64,000 bases of DNA from Pseudomonas cavernicola (GTDB taxonomy: Bacteria > Pseudomonadota > Gammaproteobacteria > Pseudomonadales > Pseudomonadaceae): contig NZ_QYUR01000006.1 in NCBI RefSeq assembly GCF_003596405.1, forward strand, positions 248,001-312,000, read 5' to 3'. Of the stretch, positions 20,344 through 29,009 are shown one piece after another. The stretch's first letter is position 1. Every line of letters begins with the position of its first letter. The notes beneath the pieces were generated by a model. The model did no database searches. It saw only the letters and a list, made by a program, of their open reading frames with translations, and was not told the DNA's origin. Made by a program: the position numbers and the translations under genes.

Positions 20344-20666
20344 AACACCAAGCCCCACGCCAAGCCATCGCCCTCAGCTATGACGGGCTGAGCGCGCCGA
20401 ATCTCACCGCCAAAGGTGATGCCGAATTGGCAGAAGCCATCCTGGCGATCGCCCGCGAATACGAAGTGCCTATCTACGAAAACGCCGAACTGGTGCGCCT
20501 GCTAGCACGCCTGGAGCTGGGTGATGCGATTCCTGAAGCGCTCTATCGCAGCATCGCCGAAATCATCGCCTTCGCCTGGTACCTGAAAGGCAAATGCCCG
20601 GCCGGCTTTGAACAAGACAGCGATATAACCCCGCCGCTACCGCTGCTCAATGGCCCGGCTCGCTAA
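20340..20666 (+). CDS. flhX: FlhB C-terminal-domain homologue FlhX
   Basis: A 108-residue protein that resembles only the cytoplasmic switch domain of FlhB/YscU export proteins (AIALSYDGLSAPNLTAKG; VPIYENAELVRLLARLELGDAIPEALYRSIAEIIAF). It lacks the membrane part and the NPTH autocleavage motif of full FlhB (YDGLSAPN takes its place), so it corresponds to a pre-cleaved C-terminal fragment. Such proteins (FlhX, or FlhB2) are known in pseudomonads and other bacteria. It is coupled to the FliK-like gene and overlaps the rhodanese gene on the other strand by 20 bases. Confidence 0.88.
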   Translation: MKHQAPRQAIALSYDGLSAPNLTAKGDAELAEAILAIAREYEVPIYENAELVRLLARLELGDAIPEALYRSIAEIIAFAWYLKGKCPAGFEQDSDITPPLPLLNGPAR

Positions 20667-21093
20667 AAGCCAAAACCTCACCCGCCGCACCTTTCCCTAA
20701 CGGAAAGTCGAACAACTGCCAGGCGAAGTAGCCGCTGCGAAAGTAGAACACCTGTCGGTAGCCCCAGCTCACGGCCAACTGCGCCGCCGCGGCCGCACTC
20801 GAACAGACTTCACTGTCGCAATACAGCACCAACGGCACATTACGCGGCAAGTGCGTCATCGCCAGGCTGCTGAAACGATCAGCCAAGTCCAGATGCACCG
20901 CGCCATACACATGACCCCAACTCCATTCGCGCGCAGCACGCACGTCGACAAACAGAACGCCGTAGTCATACAGACGCTTGGCCTCCAGTGCATCCACGGT
21001 CCTCGCCCCCACCACTTGCAGCGGCGCCTCCTCAGCCTGAACCTGAGCAAAGGCCGTCAACCAGAGCAGCAAAAGCAGCAAGTAACGGCGCAT
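20647..21093 (-). CDS. Secreted rhodanese-like protein with an altered active-site loop
   Basis: A 148-residue protein with a signal peptide (residues 1-20, MRRYLLLLLLWLTAFAQVQA) and a single rhodanese domain (VLFVDVRAAREWSWGHVYGAVHL). The active-site cysteine is C92 in LVLYCDSEVCSSA. The canonical CxxGxR loop here reads C-D-S-E-V-C, so the anion-binding arginine is replaced by C97, giving a possible redox pair in place of ordinary sulfurtransferase chemistry. It is convergent with flhX. Confidence 0.8.
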   Translation of the reverse strand: MRRYLLLLLLWLTAFAQVQAEEAPLQVVGARTVDALEAKRLYDYGVLFVDVRAAREWSWGHVYGAVHLDLADRFSSLAMTHLPRNVPLVLYCDSEVCSSAAAAAQLAVSWGYRQVFYFRSGYFAWQLFDFPLGKGAAGEVLAFSEPGH

Positions 21094-21695
21094 AGCACAC
21101 CCTCCCCAGGCTAGAAGGCCATAAATTTCAGCTTAGGCAGGCCGAGAGCTAGAGCTAGGAACTAATTGGTTAATAGCCAGGCAAGACTAAGAACCCACGA
21201 GACTAATGGCGGGCAGGGAAAGCTATGGTGAGAGGTGGACTACCCCCACTACCGCAGACATTTCCCGACCTCACAATGAGGCGAGTTCAAACGCCTCGGG
21301 ACTGACGCCACCCAGATGACTGTGGCGACGGGTTGGTCGCGCGCCGCTTTATCACCTACAAACGGAACTTGAATGCAGAATTCACAACTTTTGCCCCTCC
21401 AGCCCAGATCCGTGGCCATTTTGGATTCAGGGCATGGGCACCGACGCACGCCGCCGAAACAGGTCTTTGCTGTAGGAAACATCCGAAAATGTAAAGACGC
21501 ACTAGCTGTTCGCCGTAACTCTGATTCAATTCCGACCCATCAAGCTAATCGTGGGTTGACGCTGGATTGTCCGAGGGGGGCTTTGGCATCCTGCAAGCGG
21601 GTTTCAGCCTCATTCAAGAAAGGAAGGCTGATGCCCGACAGGTGAGGCCTCTTTTCCTCACTTGGCGCTCACTATTTTGACTAGGGAAGCGCTCT
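21094..21695. other. Non-coding border of the accessory island
   Basis: About 600 bases without a supportable gene. Short frames exist but have no ribosome sites and no recognisable content. The stretch lies between the conserved backbone (rhodanese gene) and vgrG and presumably carries the vgrG promoter, which could not be picked with confidence. Confidence 0.5.
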
Positions 21696-23134
21696 ATGCG
21701 TCAAAGGGATTTGAGGTTCACCTTCTCCGTGCTTTCCGGCCGGATGGAGTTCGAGGTCGTCGAGTTCACCCTGGAGGAGGCTCTTTGCGAGCCTTATCGG
21801 CTGACGCTCGAACTGGCCAGTTACAACCCCAATATTGATTTTGGTCAGGTCCTCGATCAGCCGGCATTGCTCACGATTTGGCAAGGCACCACGGCTGTCC
21901 GCCATGTCCATGGCATGGTCTCCAGCTTCACCCAGGGCAAAACCGGGTTCCGCCGTACACGTTACCGCGTCGTGGTCGAGCCGCAGCTCGCCCGGCTTGC
22001 CCTGAGCTCAAACTGGCGCATATTCCAACAGAAAAGCGTGCCCGAAATACTCAAGTCCGTGCTGAACGAGCATGGCATCCTGGACTATCAACAACACATC
22101 AGCACCGAGCATCTGCCTCGCGAATACTGCGGCCAGGCCGGGGATACCGACCTTTATTTGTTCGACAGGCTTTCCACGGAGGAAGGCCTCTTCTATTTCT
22201 TCAAATCCGACGCAACCTCTCACACGCTCATCCAGGGCGACAAGCTCTATGTCCAGGAGCGCATCCAAGGTGGTCCGGTGCTGTACACCACGCAGCCTGC
22301 CGCAGACGCCACGCAGCCGGTGCTCTATGCGTTCAGCTACACGGAAAACGTCCGGACGGTCGAGCAGACCCAGCGTGATTACACCTTCAAGCGTCCCACT
22401 TTCGACCAGCAACAGCATACCGTCGGCGAAGATCTGGAGCACCAGGCCCCGCACTATGAGCGCTACGATTATCCGGGTCGTTACAAGGTCAGTACCGCTG
22501 GCAAATCCTTCACGCAAAATCGCCTGCGAGGTCATCGCCGTGATGCTCAGGTCGCGGTGGTCGAAGGTGACGATCCGCGCCTGATTCCCGGCCTGTCCTT
22601 CCAACTCACCGGTCACCCTAGGGAAGACTTCAACCGCTGGTGGCGGTCGGTACGAATCACGCACAAAGGTGTGCAGCACGCCAGCCAGCAAGAAGAGTCC
22701 GCCGACGCCGAAATGGGCGTGAGCTACGACTTCATCGCCGAGATCATTCCTGAGCAAATGGAGTGGCGCCCTGCGCCCCTGCCTAAACCCCGTATTGACG
22801 GGCCGCAGGTCGCGAGTGTGGTGGGCCCCCTAGGAGAGGAGATACACACTGACGAATTTGGCCGGGTAAAGGTTCAATTCCCATGGGACCGGGAAGGCAA
22901 GAACAACGACTTCAGCTCCTGCTGGATCCGGGTGTCGCAGAATTGGGCCGGTGCGGACTGGGGCCACATGGCGATCCCGCGCATTGGTCAGGAAGTCATC
23001 GTCGACTACTTTGACGGGGATTGTGATCAGCCAATTATCACGGGTCGTACCTACCGTGCAACTAATCGCCCCCCGTACCAACTTCCTGATCACAAAATTC
23101 TCAGCACCATCAAAAGTAAGGAATACAAAGGCAC
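21696..23134 (+). pseudogene. vgrG: Type VI secretion spike protein VgrG, 3' part lost
   Basis: VgrG trimers form the puncturing tip of the type VI secretion system and carry effectors. The first ~480 residues are intact: the gp27-like part (FTFSVLSGRMEFEVVEFTLE; GLFYFFKSDATSHTL) and the gp5 OB-fold with HTDEFGRVKVQFPWDREG and the family signature WAGADWGHMAIPRIGQEV. The frame then reaches STIKSKEYKG, where full VgrGs continue into the gp5 beta-helix. An IS3-family element begins here at 23135, and the frame runs into it and stops at 23180. No VgrG sequence resumes beyond the element. A ribosome site AGGGAAG precedes the start. Confidence 0.9.
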
Positions 23135-23184
23135 TGAATCGCCCCGGGTTTCGTGGAGGCCTCAACTCTTGAGAAGATGAGGCC

Positions 23185-23508
23185 ATGAGAAAGACCACGA
23201 CCTACTCCCCCGAAGTCCGTGAACGTGCTGTACGCATGGTTCTGGAGCACCTGAACGACTATCCGTCCGAGTGGGCGGCCATCGAGTCCATCGCCCCCAA
23301 GATTGGCTGTGCAGCGCAAACCCTACATGGCTGGGTGCGTCGTTATCAGACCAACACCGGGCAGCGGCCCGGTCAAACCACGGAAGAGCATGAGCGCATC
23401 AAGACGCTGGAGCGAGAAGTGCGAGAGCTGCGCAAGGCCAACGAGATCCTGCGCCTGGCCAGTGCGTATTTTGCCCAGGCGGAGCTCGACCGCCGCACCA
23501 AGTCCTGA
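23185..23508 (+). CDS. IS3-family transposase OrfA
   Basis: A 107-residue helix-turn-helix protein ([32 protein letters not shown]) with a C-terminal leucine-zipper-like helix ([20 protein letters not shown]). It binds the element ends and supplies the N-terminus of the OrfAB transposase after a -1 frameshift. The orfB frame overlaps its 3' end, as required; no classical A6G slippery site is seen. Confidence 0.93.
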   Translation: MRKTTTYSPEVRERAVRMVLEHLNDYPSEWAAIESIAPKIGCAAQTLHGWVRRYQTNTGQRPGQTTEEHERIKTLEREVRELRKANEILRLASAYFAQAELDRRTKS

Positions 23509-23564
23509 GGGCGTTTGTTGACCAGCATCGTGACCGTCTTGGGGTCGAGTCGATCTGCCGCGTC

Positions 23565-24407
23565 TTGCGGATCGCCCCATCCGGTTACCGGAAGCATGCA
23601 GCCCGGCTTCGTAACCCCGCACTGCGCTCCTGTCGTGCTCGGCGTGACGAGGTGTTGATCGCGGAAATCCAGCGAGTGTGGAATGCCAACATGCAGTGCT
23701 ATGGCGCGATGAAGGTCTGGAAGCAACTCAGGCGAGAGCGCGTCGATGTGGCCAGGTGCACCGTGGAGCGTTTGATGCGTCAGGTCGGATTACAGGGCAT
23801 ACGGCGTGGTCAGGTCGTGCGGACAACGGTATCGGGCGACCAAACCGTATGCCCGCTGGATCGTGTCCAGCGTCAGTTCCATGCCGACCGGCCTAACCAG
23901 CTGTGGGTGTCGGACTTCACCTACATTTCGACCTGGCAGGGATGGTTGTATGTGGCCTTCGTGATCGACGTATTTGCACGCCGTATCGTCGGCTGGCGAG
24001 TCAGTACCAGCATGAAGACCGACTTCGTACTGGATGCCTTGGACCAGGCCCTGTATGACCGCCAGTCCAGTCGTACGGGCGGCCTGATCCATCACAGCGA
24101 CCGCGGCAGCCAGTACGTCTCGATTCGCTACACCGAACGCCTGGCCGAGGCCGGCATCGAGCCCTCGGTCGGCAGCAAAGGCGATAGCTATGACAATGCC
24201 CTGGCCGAAACCATCAACGGGCTGTACAAGGCAGAGCTGATTCACCGGCAATCATGGAAGAGCCGCGAGGCTGTCGAGCTGGCCACCCTGAAGTGGGTGC
24301 ACTGGTACAACCACCAGCGTCTGCTGGGCTCAATCGGCTATATCCCGCCGGCGGAGGCTGAGACAAACTTCTACCGGCAACAAGCCAGTCAGGCCATTGC
24401 GGCCTGA
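23565..24407 (+). CDS. IS3-family transposase OrfB (DDE integrase)
   Basis: The catalytic half of the transposase. The DDE triad is complete: D117 (LWVSDFTYI), D179 (HHSDRGSQY) and E215 (NALAETINGLYKAE), with 35 residues between the last two. The frame is open upstream to about 23490, overlapping orfA, and reads AFVDQHRDRLGVESICRVLR before the first listed TTG. The natural product is therefore the frameshift fusion, and 23565 is only the first in-frame start codon. It appears intact. Confidence 0.93.
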   Translation: MRIAPSGYRKHAARLRNPALRSCRARRDEVLIAEIQRVWNANMQCYGAMKVWKQLRRERVDVARCTVERLMRQVGLQGIRRGQVVRTTVSGDQTVCPLDRVQRQFHADRPNQLWVSDFTYISTWQGWLYVAFVIDVFARRIVGWRVSTSMKTDFVLDALDQALYDRQSSRTGGLIHHSDRGSQYVSIRYTERLAEAGIEPSVGSKGDSYDNALAETINGLYKAELIHRQSWKSREAVELATLKWVHWYNHQRLLGSIGYIPPAEAETNFYRQQASQAIAA

Positions 24408-24558
24408 CTTAAACGAAACGGCCTCCACAATAGCCGGGGCGATTCAGGCTTTGGCTCGTCTTAATTCATTTTATGAATAGAACCTTTGTTCTTACTGAAT
24501 GCCGGATTTTTCTTTTTGACCTTTTGAAACGTCTACCGGTAGATGTGGGTACTCCCTG

Positions 24559-24891
24559 ATGCCAAAACTCCCCTCTCTTCCCATTCCCGGACACGGTGAT
24601 CTGCCCGACTACGATGTGTGTCTTCCGGTGAACCTGCGCCCTGGCACTGACCGCTTACTCCGCCACCTGCACGACTTGCCACATCGGCGTGTGCGGTACT
24701 GCCCCTGGTGTGGCAATTCAAACGTGAACCTCTCATTCGAAGGTGCGCGTCGTTTTTCAAGGTGGTTGTCGCGTCGACCGTATTTTTATGCCGCGTGTTG
24801 CTGCGGCGGTTGTTCTCGTTCCGGGTTGAGCATGACGGCCCCGATGGGCTCCCAGTTGCGCGTGTTACCTGACCAACGCCCCGGGTGGTGA
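24559..24891 (+). CDS. Small unknown protein with a zinc-ribbon-like motif, C-terminus overwritten
   Basis: The first ~62 residues look like a genuine small protein ending in RVRYCPWCGNSNVNL, a CPWCG metal-binding motif. From about residue 65 the frame runs into DNA that is a transposase remnant on the other strand, so the last third is likely not native. The ribosome site is weak. It lies just beyond the IS3 element in the broken T6SS island. Function unknown; it may be dead. Confidence 0.35.
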   Translation: MPKLPSLPIPGHGDLPDYDVCLPVNLRPGTDRLLRHLHDLPHRRVRYCPWCGNSNVNLSFEGARRFSRWLSRRPYFYAACCCGGCSRSGLSMTAPMGSQLRVLPDQRPGW

Positions 24892-25035
24892 GCGCGGGCT
24901 TGCTGATACAGCGTATGCCGGCGAGCCAACACCTGATGATCCAGACCGCGATGACGCTCGGCTGGAGTCACGAAGCGGATGCGGCTGTGCCGATGTTCAT
25001 GGTTGTACCAGCGCATGAAGTCCCTAAACCAAGGG
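24786..25035 (-). pseudogene. C-terminal remnant of another IS3-family OrfB
   Basis: The minus strand reads WFRDFMRWYNHEHRHSRIRF, then VTPAERHRGLDHQVLARRH and NWEPIGAVMLNPERE up to a stop at 24786. This is the typical end of an IS3-family OrfB, different from the intact copy at 23565. The catalytic core and orfA are absent. Its left boundary may extend to about 24750, where CAAGGTGGTTGTCGCG resembles IS3 tail sequence. Confidence 0.75.
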
Positions 25036-25043
25036 GTCTGAGC

Positions 25044-25406
25044 GTGAGTGTTGATGGAGAAAAACCAGTAGATCCGCTTGCGTCGATTCGGCATTTGTTG
25101 CCGGACATCGATTCGGAAGAAGCTTGGCTTGGGGAAAATTACCGGGGCTGGCAAAGCTTTGCCAATGCGCTGAAAATCGCGAGCGAAGACTACGACTGTG
25201 AAATCGTCTGTCGGCCTGAACAAGGCTTCTTGAGAGTTGATTGCGCTTTCGCACCACCGCACATCAAAAATCTCGGTTACGCCATTGAAGTTGCCACGAG
25301 TCAGATTTGTCAGCGATGCGGTGAGTACCCTGCTGGCAAAGAAGTCATCGATGGCTGGATCTGGAAGCTCTGCAAGCGGTGCGTCAAGAGGGGAAAATCT
25401 CGCTGA
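25044..25406 (+). CDS. Unknown 120-residue protein with paired cysteines
   Basis: From GTG 25044 (AAGGGG 7 bases upstream) the protein reads VSVDGEKPVDPLASIRHLL and ends with two CxxC pairs, SQICQRCGEYPAGK and LWKLCKRC-type spacing (residues ~93-114). This resembles a small zinc-binding fold. The region just upstream is transposase remnant, so the original N-terminus may be lost and this may be the 3' part of a larger gene. Position beside an effector/immunity pair raises the possibility of another immunity gene, but nothing in the sequence proves it. Confidence 0.45.
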   Translation: MSVDGEKPVDPLASIRHLLPDIDSEEAWLGENYRGWQSFANALKIASEDYDCEIVCRPEQGFLRVDCAFAPPHIKNLGYAIEVATSQICQRCGEYPAGKEVIDGWIWKLCKRCVKRGKSR

Positions 25407-25543
25407 TTTCTTACGCCCTAGGGACGTAACGCTGCGTCCGTTTTCAGAGTGCGAAAAATGCGAAATGAGCCAGTCGTGAGTGGATTTTCAGGAACAATTT
25501 GAGAGCACTTGCCGGCATGTGTACGCAATATTGCTCCAAGCGT

Positions 25544-25566
25544 GAAAAGCCCGTTCTGGACGGGCC
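25544..25566 (-). terminator. Terminator of the effector/immunity operon
   Basis: On the minus strand GGCCCGT-CCAGA-ACGGGC is followed by TTTTC, placed six bases after the immunity gene stop. Confidence 0.8.
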
Positions 25567-25571
25567 TTGAG

Positions 25572-25826
25572 TCACTCGCTTTTAAATCCAGTCAGGCCCT
25601 GGGCTGCTCGCCATTGCTTGACAGTCTGGGTAACGCCTTCAGCAGAATTATCTTCTCCTGGTTCCGGATAGAAAATGAGATCAGTGCCATCTGGGTGGCC
25701 GGTGAGTGCCCTGAATTGTGCAAGCAACTCGCCAAGCTCTTCGTCTGAGCCCCCCTTGTTAGCCGCACGGATCTTTTGAATGAAGCCGATGAACTCTGCT
25801 TCGGTGTAATCAGAAATGTTTGCCAT
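25572..25826 (-). CDS. Colicin/pyocin DNase immunity protein (Im2/Im9 type)
   Basis: An 84-residue acidic protein clearly of the E-colicin/S-pyocin immunity family: ISDYTEAEFIGFIQKI at the N-terminus, TGHPDGTDLIFYPEPGEDN in the middle (the helix III region that contacts the DNase) and VKQWRAAQGLTGFK at the end. It would bind the HNH nuclease domain encoded just upstream and block it. It starts seven bases after the effector stop and is followed by a terminator, so the two form one operon. Confidence 0.93.
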   Translation of the reverse strand: MANISDYTEAEFIGFIQKIRAANKGGSDEELGELLAQFRALTGHPDGTDLIFYPEPGEDNSAEGVTQTVKQWRAAQGLTGFKSE

Positions 25827-25833
25827 GGCGAGC

Positions 25834-27171
25834 CTACGTCTTCCTGTGCTGATTGATATGGTTCTTCGGGGTGTTCACTCGTAAATTATCTACGTCGTAG
25901 ACGGCGCCACCATCAGTAATGCGTTCGACGTGGTGAATCTCAAATACACCGCGTGTTCCTACAGCCTCTCTATCACGAACAGCTGGGGCGTTACCGGACA
26001 TCAAACGGTCTTGAGCGTCCTCATTGAATTGACTGAAAAGCTCTGGATCATTTCTTACAGCTGTCCAGAAGGCGGATCTGAAAGTGTTGAAGTTTTTAAA
26101 CTCGCGCCCTCGCAGTGCGTCCGCAATCCGTGTTGGGATTGGTGCCCCCAGGCCTGTATTTGCCCCAGAAAGCCAGATGCCCGATACGTCTTGACCTTGA
26201 CCCGTTACAAGACCCGGTTGATAGCGAGCGCTGATGACAATGTACAGTGGTTGCACGCCGGAACCAGCCGGGAATACAAGAATGAAGTCTTTGTACGCGT
26301 CCGGGTAGATCGGGCTAACAATGATGTTGTCAGCCTTTTCGGTAGGCGGGTAAATCCAGATGTGAGGGGCTTGTGGAGCGGCTTCGAGCGGGGGAATTCC
26401 AGATGTGCTGGAAGGGTCAACGGCAGGCGTCCATATCAGTGTTATCCCGTCGCCGAAGTCAGCTACCTGCTGAGAGCCTTGAGCAACGAACTGGACTACG
26501 GGAATCATTTCCGAGTCATTGCGCTTTTGTGTGTTGTACCCGTACCCCTTCAGTGTGCCATCAGCCTGTTGTTCAACATGCAGTCGGACGCGAGTACGGG
26601 CTTGCTTGAGTGATTGAAGCTGCTCCTCTGTGTACAAGGAGCTATCACCCAGACTCGAAGGCCATAGCAGTGCGACCACCCCCGCCAACGCACCAGCAGC
26701 AACTCCAGCAGAAACCGCACCTGCACCAGCCCCCCCCGTTGCAGCAGTCCCAGAGCCAGCAACTCCTCCAGCAACAGCAGCCCCAGCAGTGCAGAGGCCG
26801 CCACAGGACACGCTAGCAGCAGTGGCAGCCCCGCCTAATAGGAGTGTTCCAAGAGCAGTCGGCAGGGAGCTACCACCGATCTTTTTGAGGGGAATGTTTC
26901 CGTCTGCGTCCGTTTCACGACCACCAAGAATGGCGAACTCGCCGTAGTTGGCCACTTTCTCGACAGGGATAAACCCGGCTGTTGTTTTGTGGTCAATCAC
27001 ACCGTCAGGCAGGTCACAGCTCTTTGCGAAGACACAGCCCACGCTGTTTGGCTTAGCGTCTTTCTTGGGTGGAAGGTCTTTGTATTCGGCCCAACGCTGG
27101 GCATTGATATCTACAGGTTCTACGCCCCTATTGCGGTAGCCCTTGGGCGGGTTTGGTACGTATCCGCTCAC
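25834..27171 (-). CDS. S-type-pyocin-domain HNH DNase, probable T6SS effector
   Basis: A 445-residue toxin. The N-terminal ~95 residues (PNPPKGYRNRGVEPVDI; VANYGEFAILGGRETDADG) are not a receptor-binding domain. Residues ~100-170 are an Ala/Gly-rich hydrophobic stretch fit to cross a membrane. Residues ~190-345 resemble the pyocin_S domain (IPVVQFVAQGSQQVADF; HIWIYPPTEKADNIIVSPIYP). The C-terminus is a colicin-type nuclease with FEIHHVERITDGG (H413, H414), DVDNLRV (N429) and KNHINQH (H438, H442), which is a full HNH active site. Start is GTG 27171 with AAGGA upstream. Without a receptor domain but near vgrG and with an immunity gene, delivery by type VI secretion is the best inference. Confidence 0.88.
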   Translation of the reverse strand: MSGYVPNPPKGYRNRGVEPVDINAQRWAEYKDLPPKKDAKPNSVGCVFAKSCDLPDGVIDHKTTAGFIPVEKVANYGEFAILGGRETDADGNIPLKKIGGSSLPTALGTLLLGGAATAASVSCGGLCTAGAAVAGGVAGSGTAATGGAGAGAVSAGVAAGALAGVVALLWPSSLGDSSLYTEEQLQSLKQARTRVRLHVEQQADGTLKGYGYNTQKRNDSEMIPVVQFVAQGSQQVADFGDGITLIWTPAVDPSSTSGIPPLEAAPQAPHIWIYPPTEKADNIIVSPIYPDAYKDFILVFPAGSGVQPLYIVISARYQPGLVTGQGQDVSGIWLSGANTGLGAPIPTRIADALRGREFKNFNTFRSAFWTAVRNDPELFSQFNEDAQDRLMSGNAPAVRDREAVGTRGVFEIHHVERITDGGAVYDVDNLRVNTPKNHINQHRKT

Positions 27172-27410
27172 GTTGAGCTTTCCTTATTCGTCCTTGGGGA
27201 ATCCCAGCCTGAGGCTGGGGCAGAGTGACGTTACCGGAAGTCACTGGCGAAAACAGTAGGAAAAGTCCTAAATGTCATGCTCCGTATTCCGGCTTTCCAT
27301 GTCTGAATACAGGATAACTTCTCTCGCGCTAACTTTTGAATAGTGGCGATTGGCCTCTAGCTAGAGATTAGAAATCTCGCCAGCCAGAAGCCTCAATCGG
27401 AATTACCCAA

Positions 27411-27905
27411 TCACTCAGTGATGCGTTTTTTGATCTCGGTAAATATGTCCACACCTTCGTCAGCAGCATTCCTACCGTCAAATGTTCCCAGAATCTTGTA
27501 GCCGATACCTCTCAAATCCGTGGCACATCCCAAGGCTGAGAAAGCTGCACGAATATCAAGAGCCTGATCGAAGGTGTAGATGTCAGTTCCCTTTTTTCCA
27601 GACAACTGAATGAAGCGCAGAATCTTCTCTGCTAAATCGATCATGGCTTCTGATATCGATTCCGGAGTCATCTCTTCAGCCAGGGTGCGGGTGCCCTCAG
27701 CAGGCCTCGGCGTGAATTTTTGACCGCTCATTGTACCCTTGATCAATCCAGTCTGCACTTCTATGAACGGCTCAATAACGCCGCTGAATTCGCCGACCTT
27801 GGCAGTTTGGTCACCGAAGGCTGTCCGAGTTTTTAGGACAGGCGTGCCGCCCAATTTGCCGATAGCTGCGGCGTCGATGAATGCTTTATGGATGCGATTA
27901 ATCTG
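27411..27905 (-). pseudogene. Unrecognised gene fragment, 5' end lost
   Basis: The last ~165 residues read as a real protein (INRIHKAFIDAAAIGKLGG; GEFSGVIEPFIEVQTGLIKG; ESISEAMIDLAEKILRFIQ; DVFTEIKK-like end VDIFTEIKKRITE). Upstream of about 27905 the frame continues only as the antisense of the DUF746-like gene, so the true N-terminus has been replaced. I do not recognise the family. Confidence 0.45.
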
Positions 27906-28547
27906 AAGGGTTCTCCAGGGTGCGGCACAGCGTCCCGACCTTTCGCTGCGGCTCCTGTCGCAAGAGCTGCAACAGTTTGAGCGAGTCGCCCTTTTCAAGT
28001 TTGAGAAGGATGCACCTGTGGTCAACGTTTGCGGTGTATCTGCTGGCCGGTTGGTCCAGCCCCAAGGTTGCGTCACGTTTGAAGATCAACCACAAAGCCT
28101 ATTTTAGCTGGGGGCAGGCAGTCAGAGAGGTGATGGCGGACGAGTTTCCCGATCTGCACCAGTGGTGGACGACACACCATGACCGTGAAAACTTGCAGCC
28201 GGCTGAGCATATTGCGGCACAACAGCAGGCGGTCATCACCTGGATCGAGACGACGCTGAGCGCGCAGCACGCGACGTGTCCGAAGTGTGGTGGTACGCCG
28301 ACTTATCGTTTCAAGGGCGCTCGGCCGAAGTTTAAGTGCCAGCGTTGTATAACCAGCTTTTCCCTTCTGGCGGGTACACCGTTATCAGGGATGCTCCATC
28401 CCGAACTCTGGGTCGATTTTGTTGAAGGGGTGATGGATGGCCAAAGTATCCCGGACCTTAAGCGACGCTCAGGGCTTGGCATGGGGGCCAGTACGCGCTG
28501 GCGTGGGCAATTTTTGTTATTAATCGAAGAGCAAGGACACCTTGAAC
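27902..28547 (+). pseudogene. DUF746-like zinc-ribbon repeat protein, 5' portion
   Basis: Two repeats of a zinc-ribbon plus helical module are visible: FRCGSCRKSCNSL with WSTFAVYLLAGWSSPKVA, and CPKCGGTPTYRFKGARPKFK with CQRC and WVDFVEGVMDGQSIPDLKRR. The layout resembles DUF746 / IS1595-type zinc-ribbon proteins. Repeat 1 lacks its first CxxC, so the 5' end is truncated at the junction near 27905. The gene is then split after codon ...HLE by the IS66 element; its end is at 30611-30759. Confidence 0.6.
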
Positions 28548-28632
28548 GTAAGCGATCCACAGACCTCACATTCAAAATCGCCAACTGAATCCCGATGCTG
28601 AGCTCCCGATCTCTTTCTGGAGCCAGCCCCTC

Positions 28633-28992
28633 ATGATGCGTCCCGACGCCAAAGTCGAAAAAGTCTACCTCTACCCCAAGCCGGTGGATTTCCGAAAATC
28701 CATCGATGGCCTGACCGCCCTGGTCGAACTGGATATCAAGGCGGCCGTGTTCGATCCGGTGTTGTTTGTCTTCCTCAACAAGTCCCGAAATCGAGTGAAG
28801 ATTTTGTATTGGGAGCGTAACGGCTTTTGTCTTTGGCTCAAGCGCCTGGAGTCCGAACGTTTCAAAACATCGCCCGAGCCCAGCGAGGAAGCCATCGTGC
28901 TCACGGCTCAGGAATTGAATTGGTTATTGGATGGTTTCGACCTGTGGCGCAACCGTCCGCATCAGGTTTTGACACCGAGATTTGTCGCGTAG
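28633..28992 (+). CDS. tnpB: IS66 accessory protein TnpB
   Basis: A 119-residue IS66 Orf2 protein: [36 protein letters not shown] and [14 protein letters not shown] are the family blocks. It is required for IS66 transposition, though its biochemical role is unclear. It precedes tnpC by 17 bases. Confidence 0.95.
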   Translation: MMRPDAKVEKVYLYPKPVDFRKSIDGLTALVELDIKAAVFDPVLFVFLNKSRNRVKILYWERNGFCLWLKRLESERFKTSPEPSEEAIVLTAQELNWLLDGFDLWRNRPHQVLTPRFVA

Positions 28993-29009
28993 CTGGGTAT
29001 AATCCGGGC

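Larger units (their letters stand above)
23135..24446 (+). mobile_element. IS3-family insertion sequence (1312 bp)
   Basis: Terminal inverted repeats of about 27 bp: the left end starts TGAATCGCCCCGGGTTTCGT, the complement of the right end starts TGAATCGCCCCGGCTATTGT, and both continue GGAGGCC. It carries orfA and orfB in the -1 frame arrangement. The bases flanking the two ends (GGCAC before, GGCTT after) show no 3-4 bp target duplication, so the site was probably rearranged after insertion. Confidence 0.92.

Noticed and set aside
21373..21645. 90-codon frame before vgrG
   Set aside because: No ribosome site, no recognisable domain, and composition like the surrounding non-coding DNA.
26610..26947. 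Proline/glutamine-rich plus-strand frames
   Set aside because: Antisense of the Ala/Gly-rich segment of the DNase effector.
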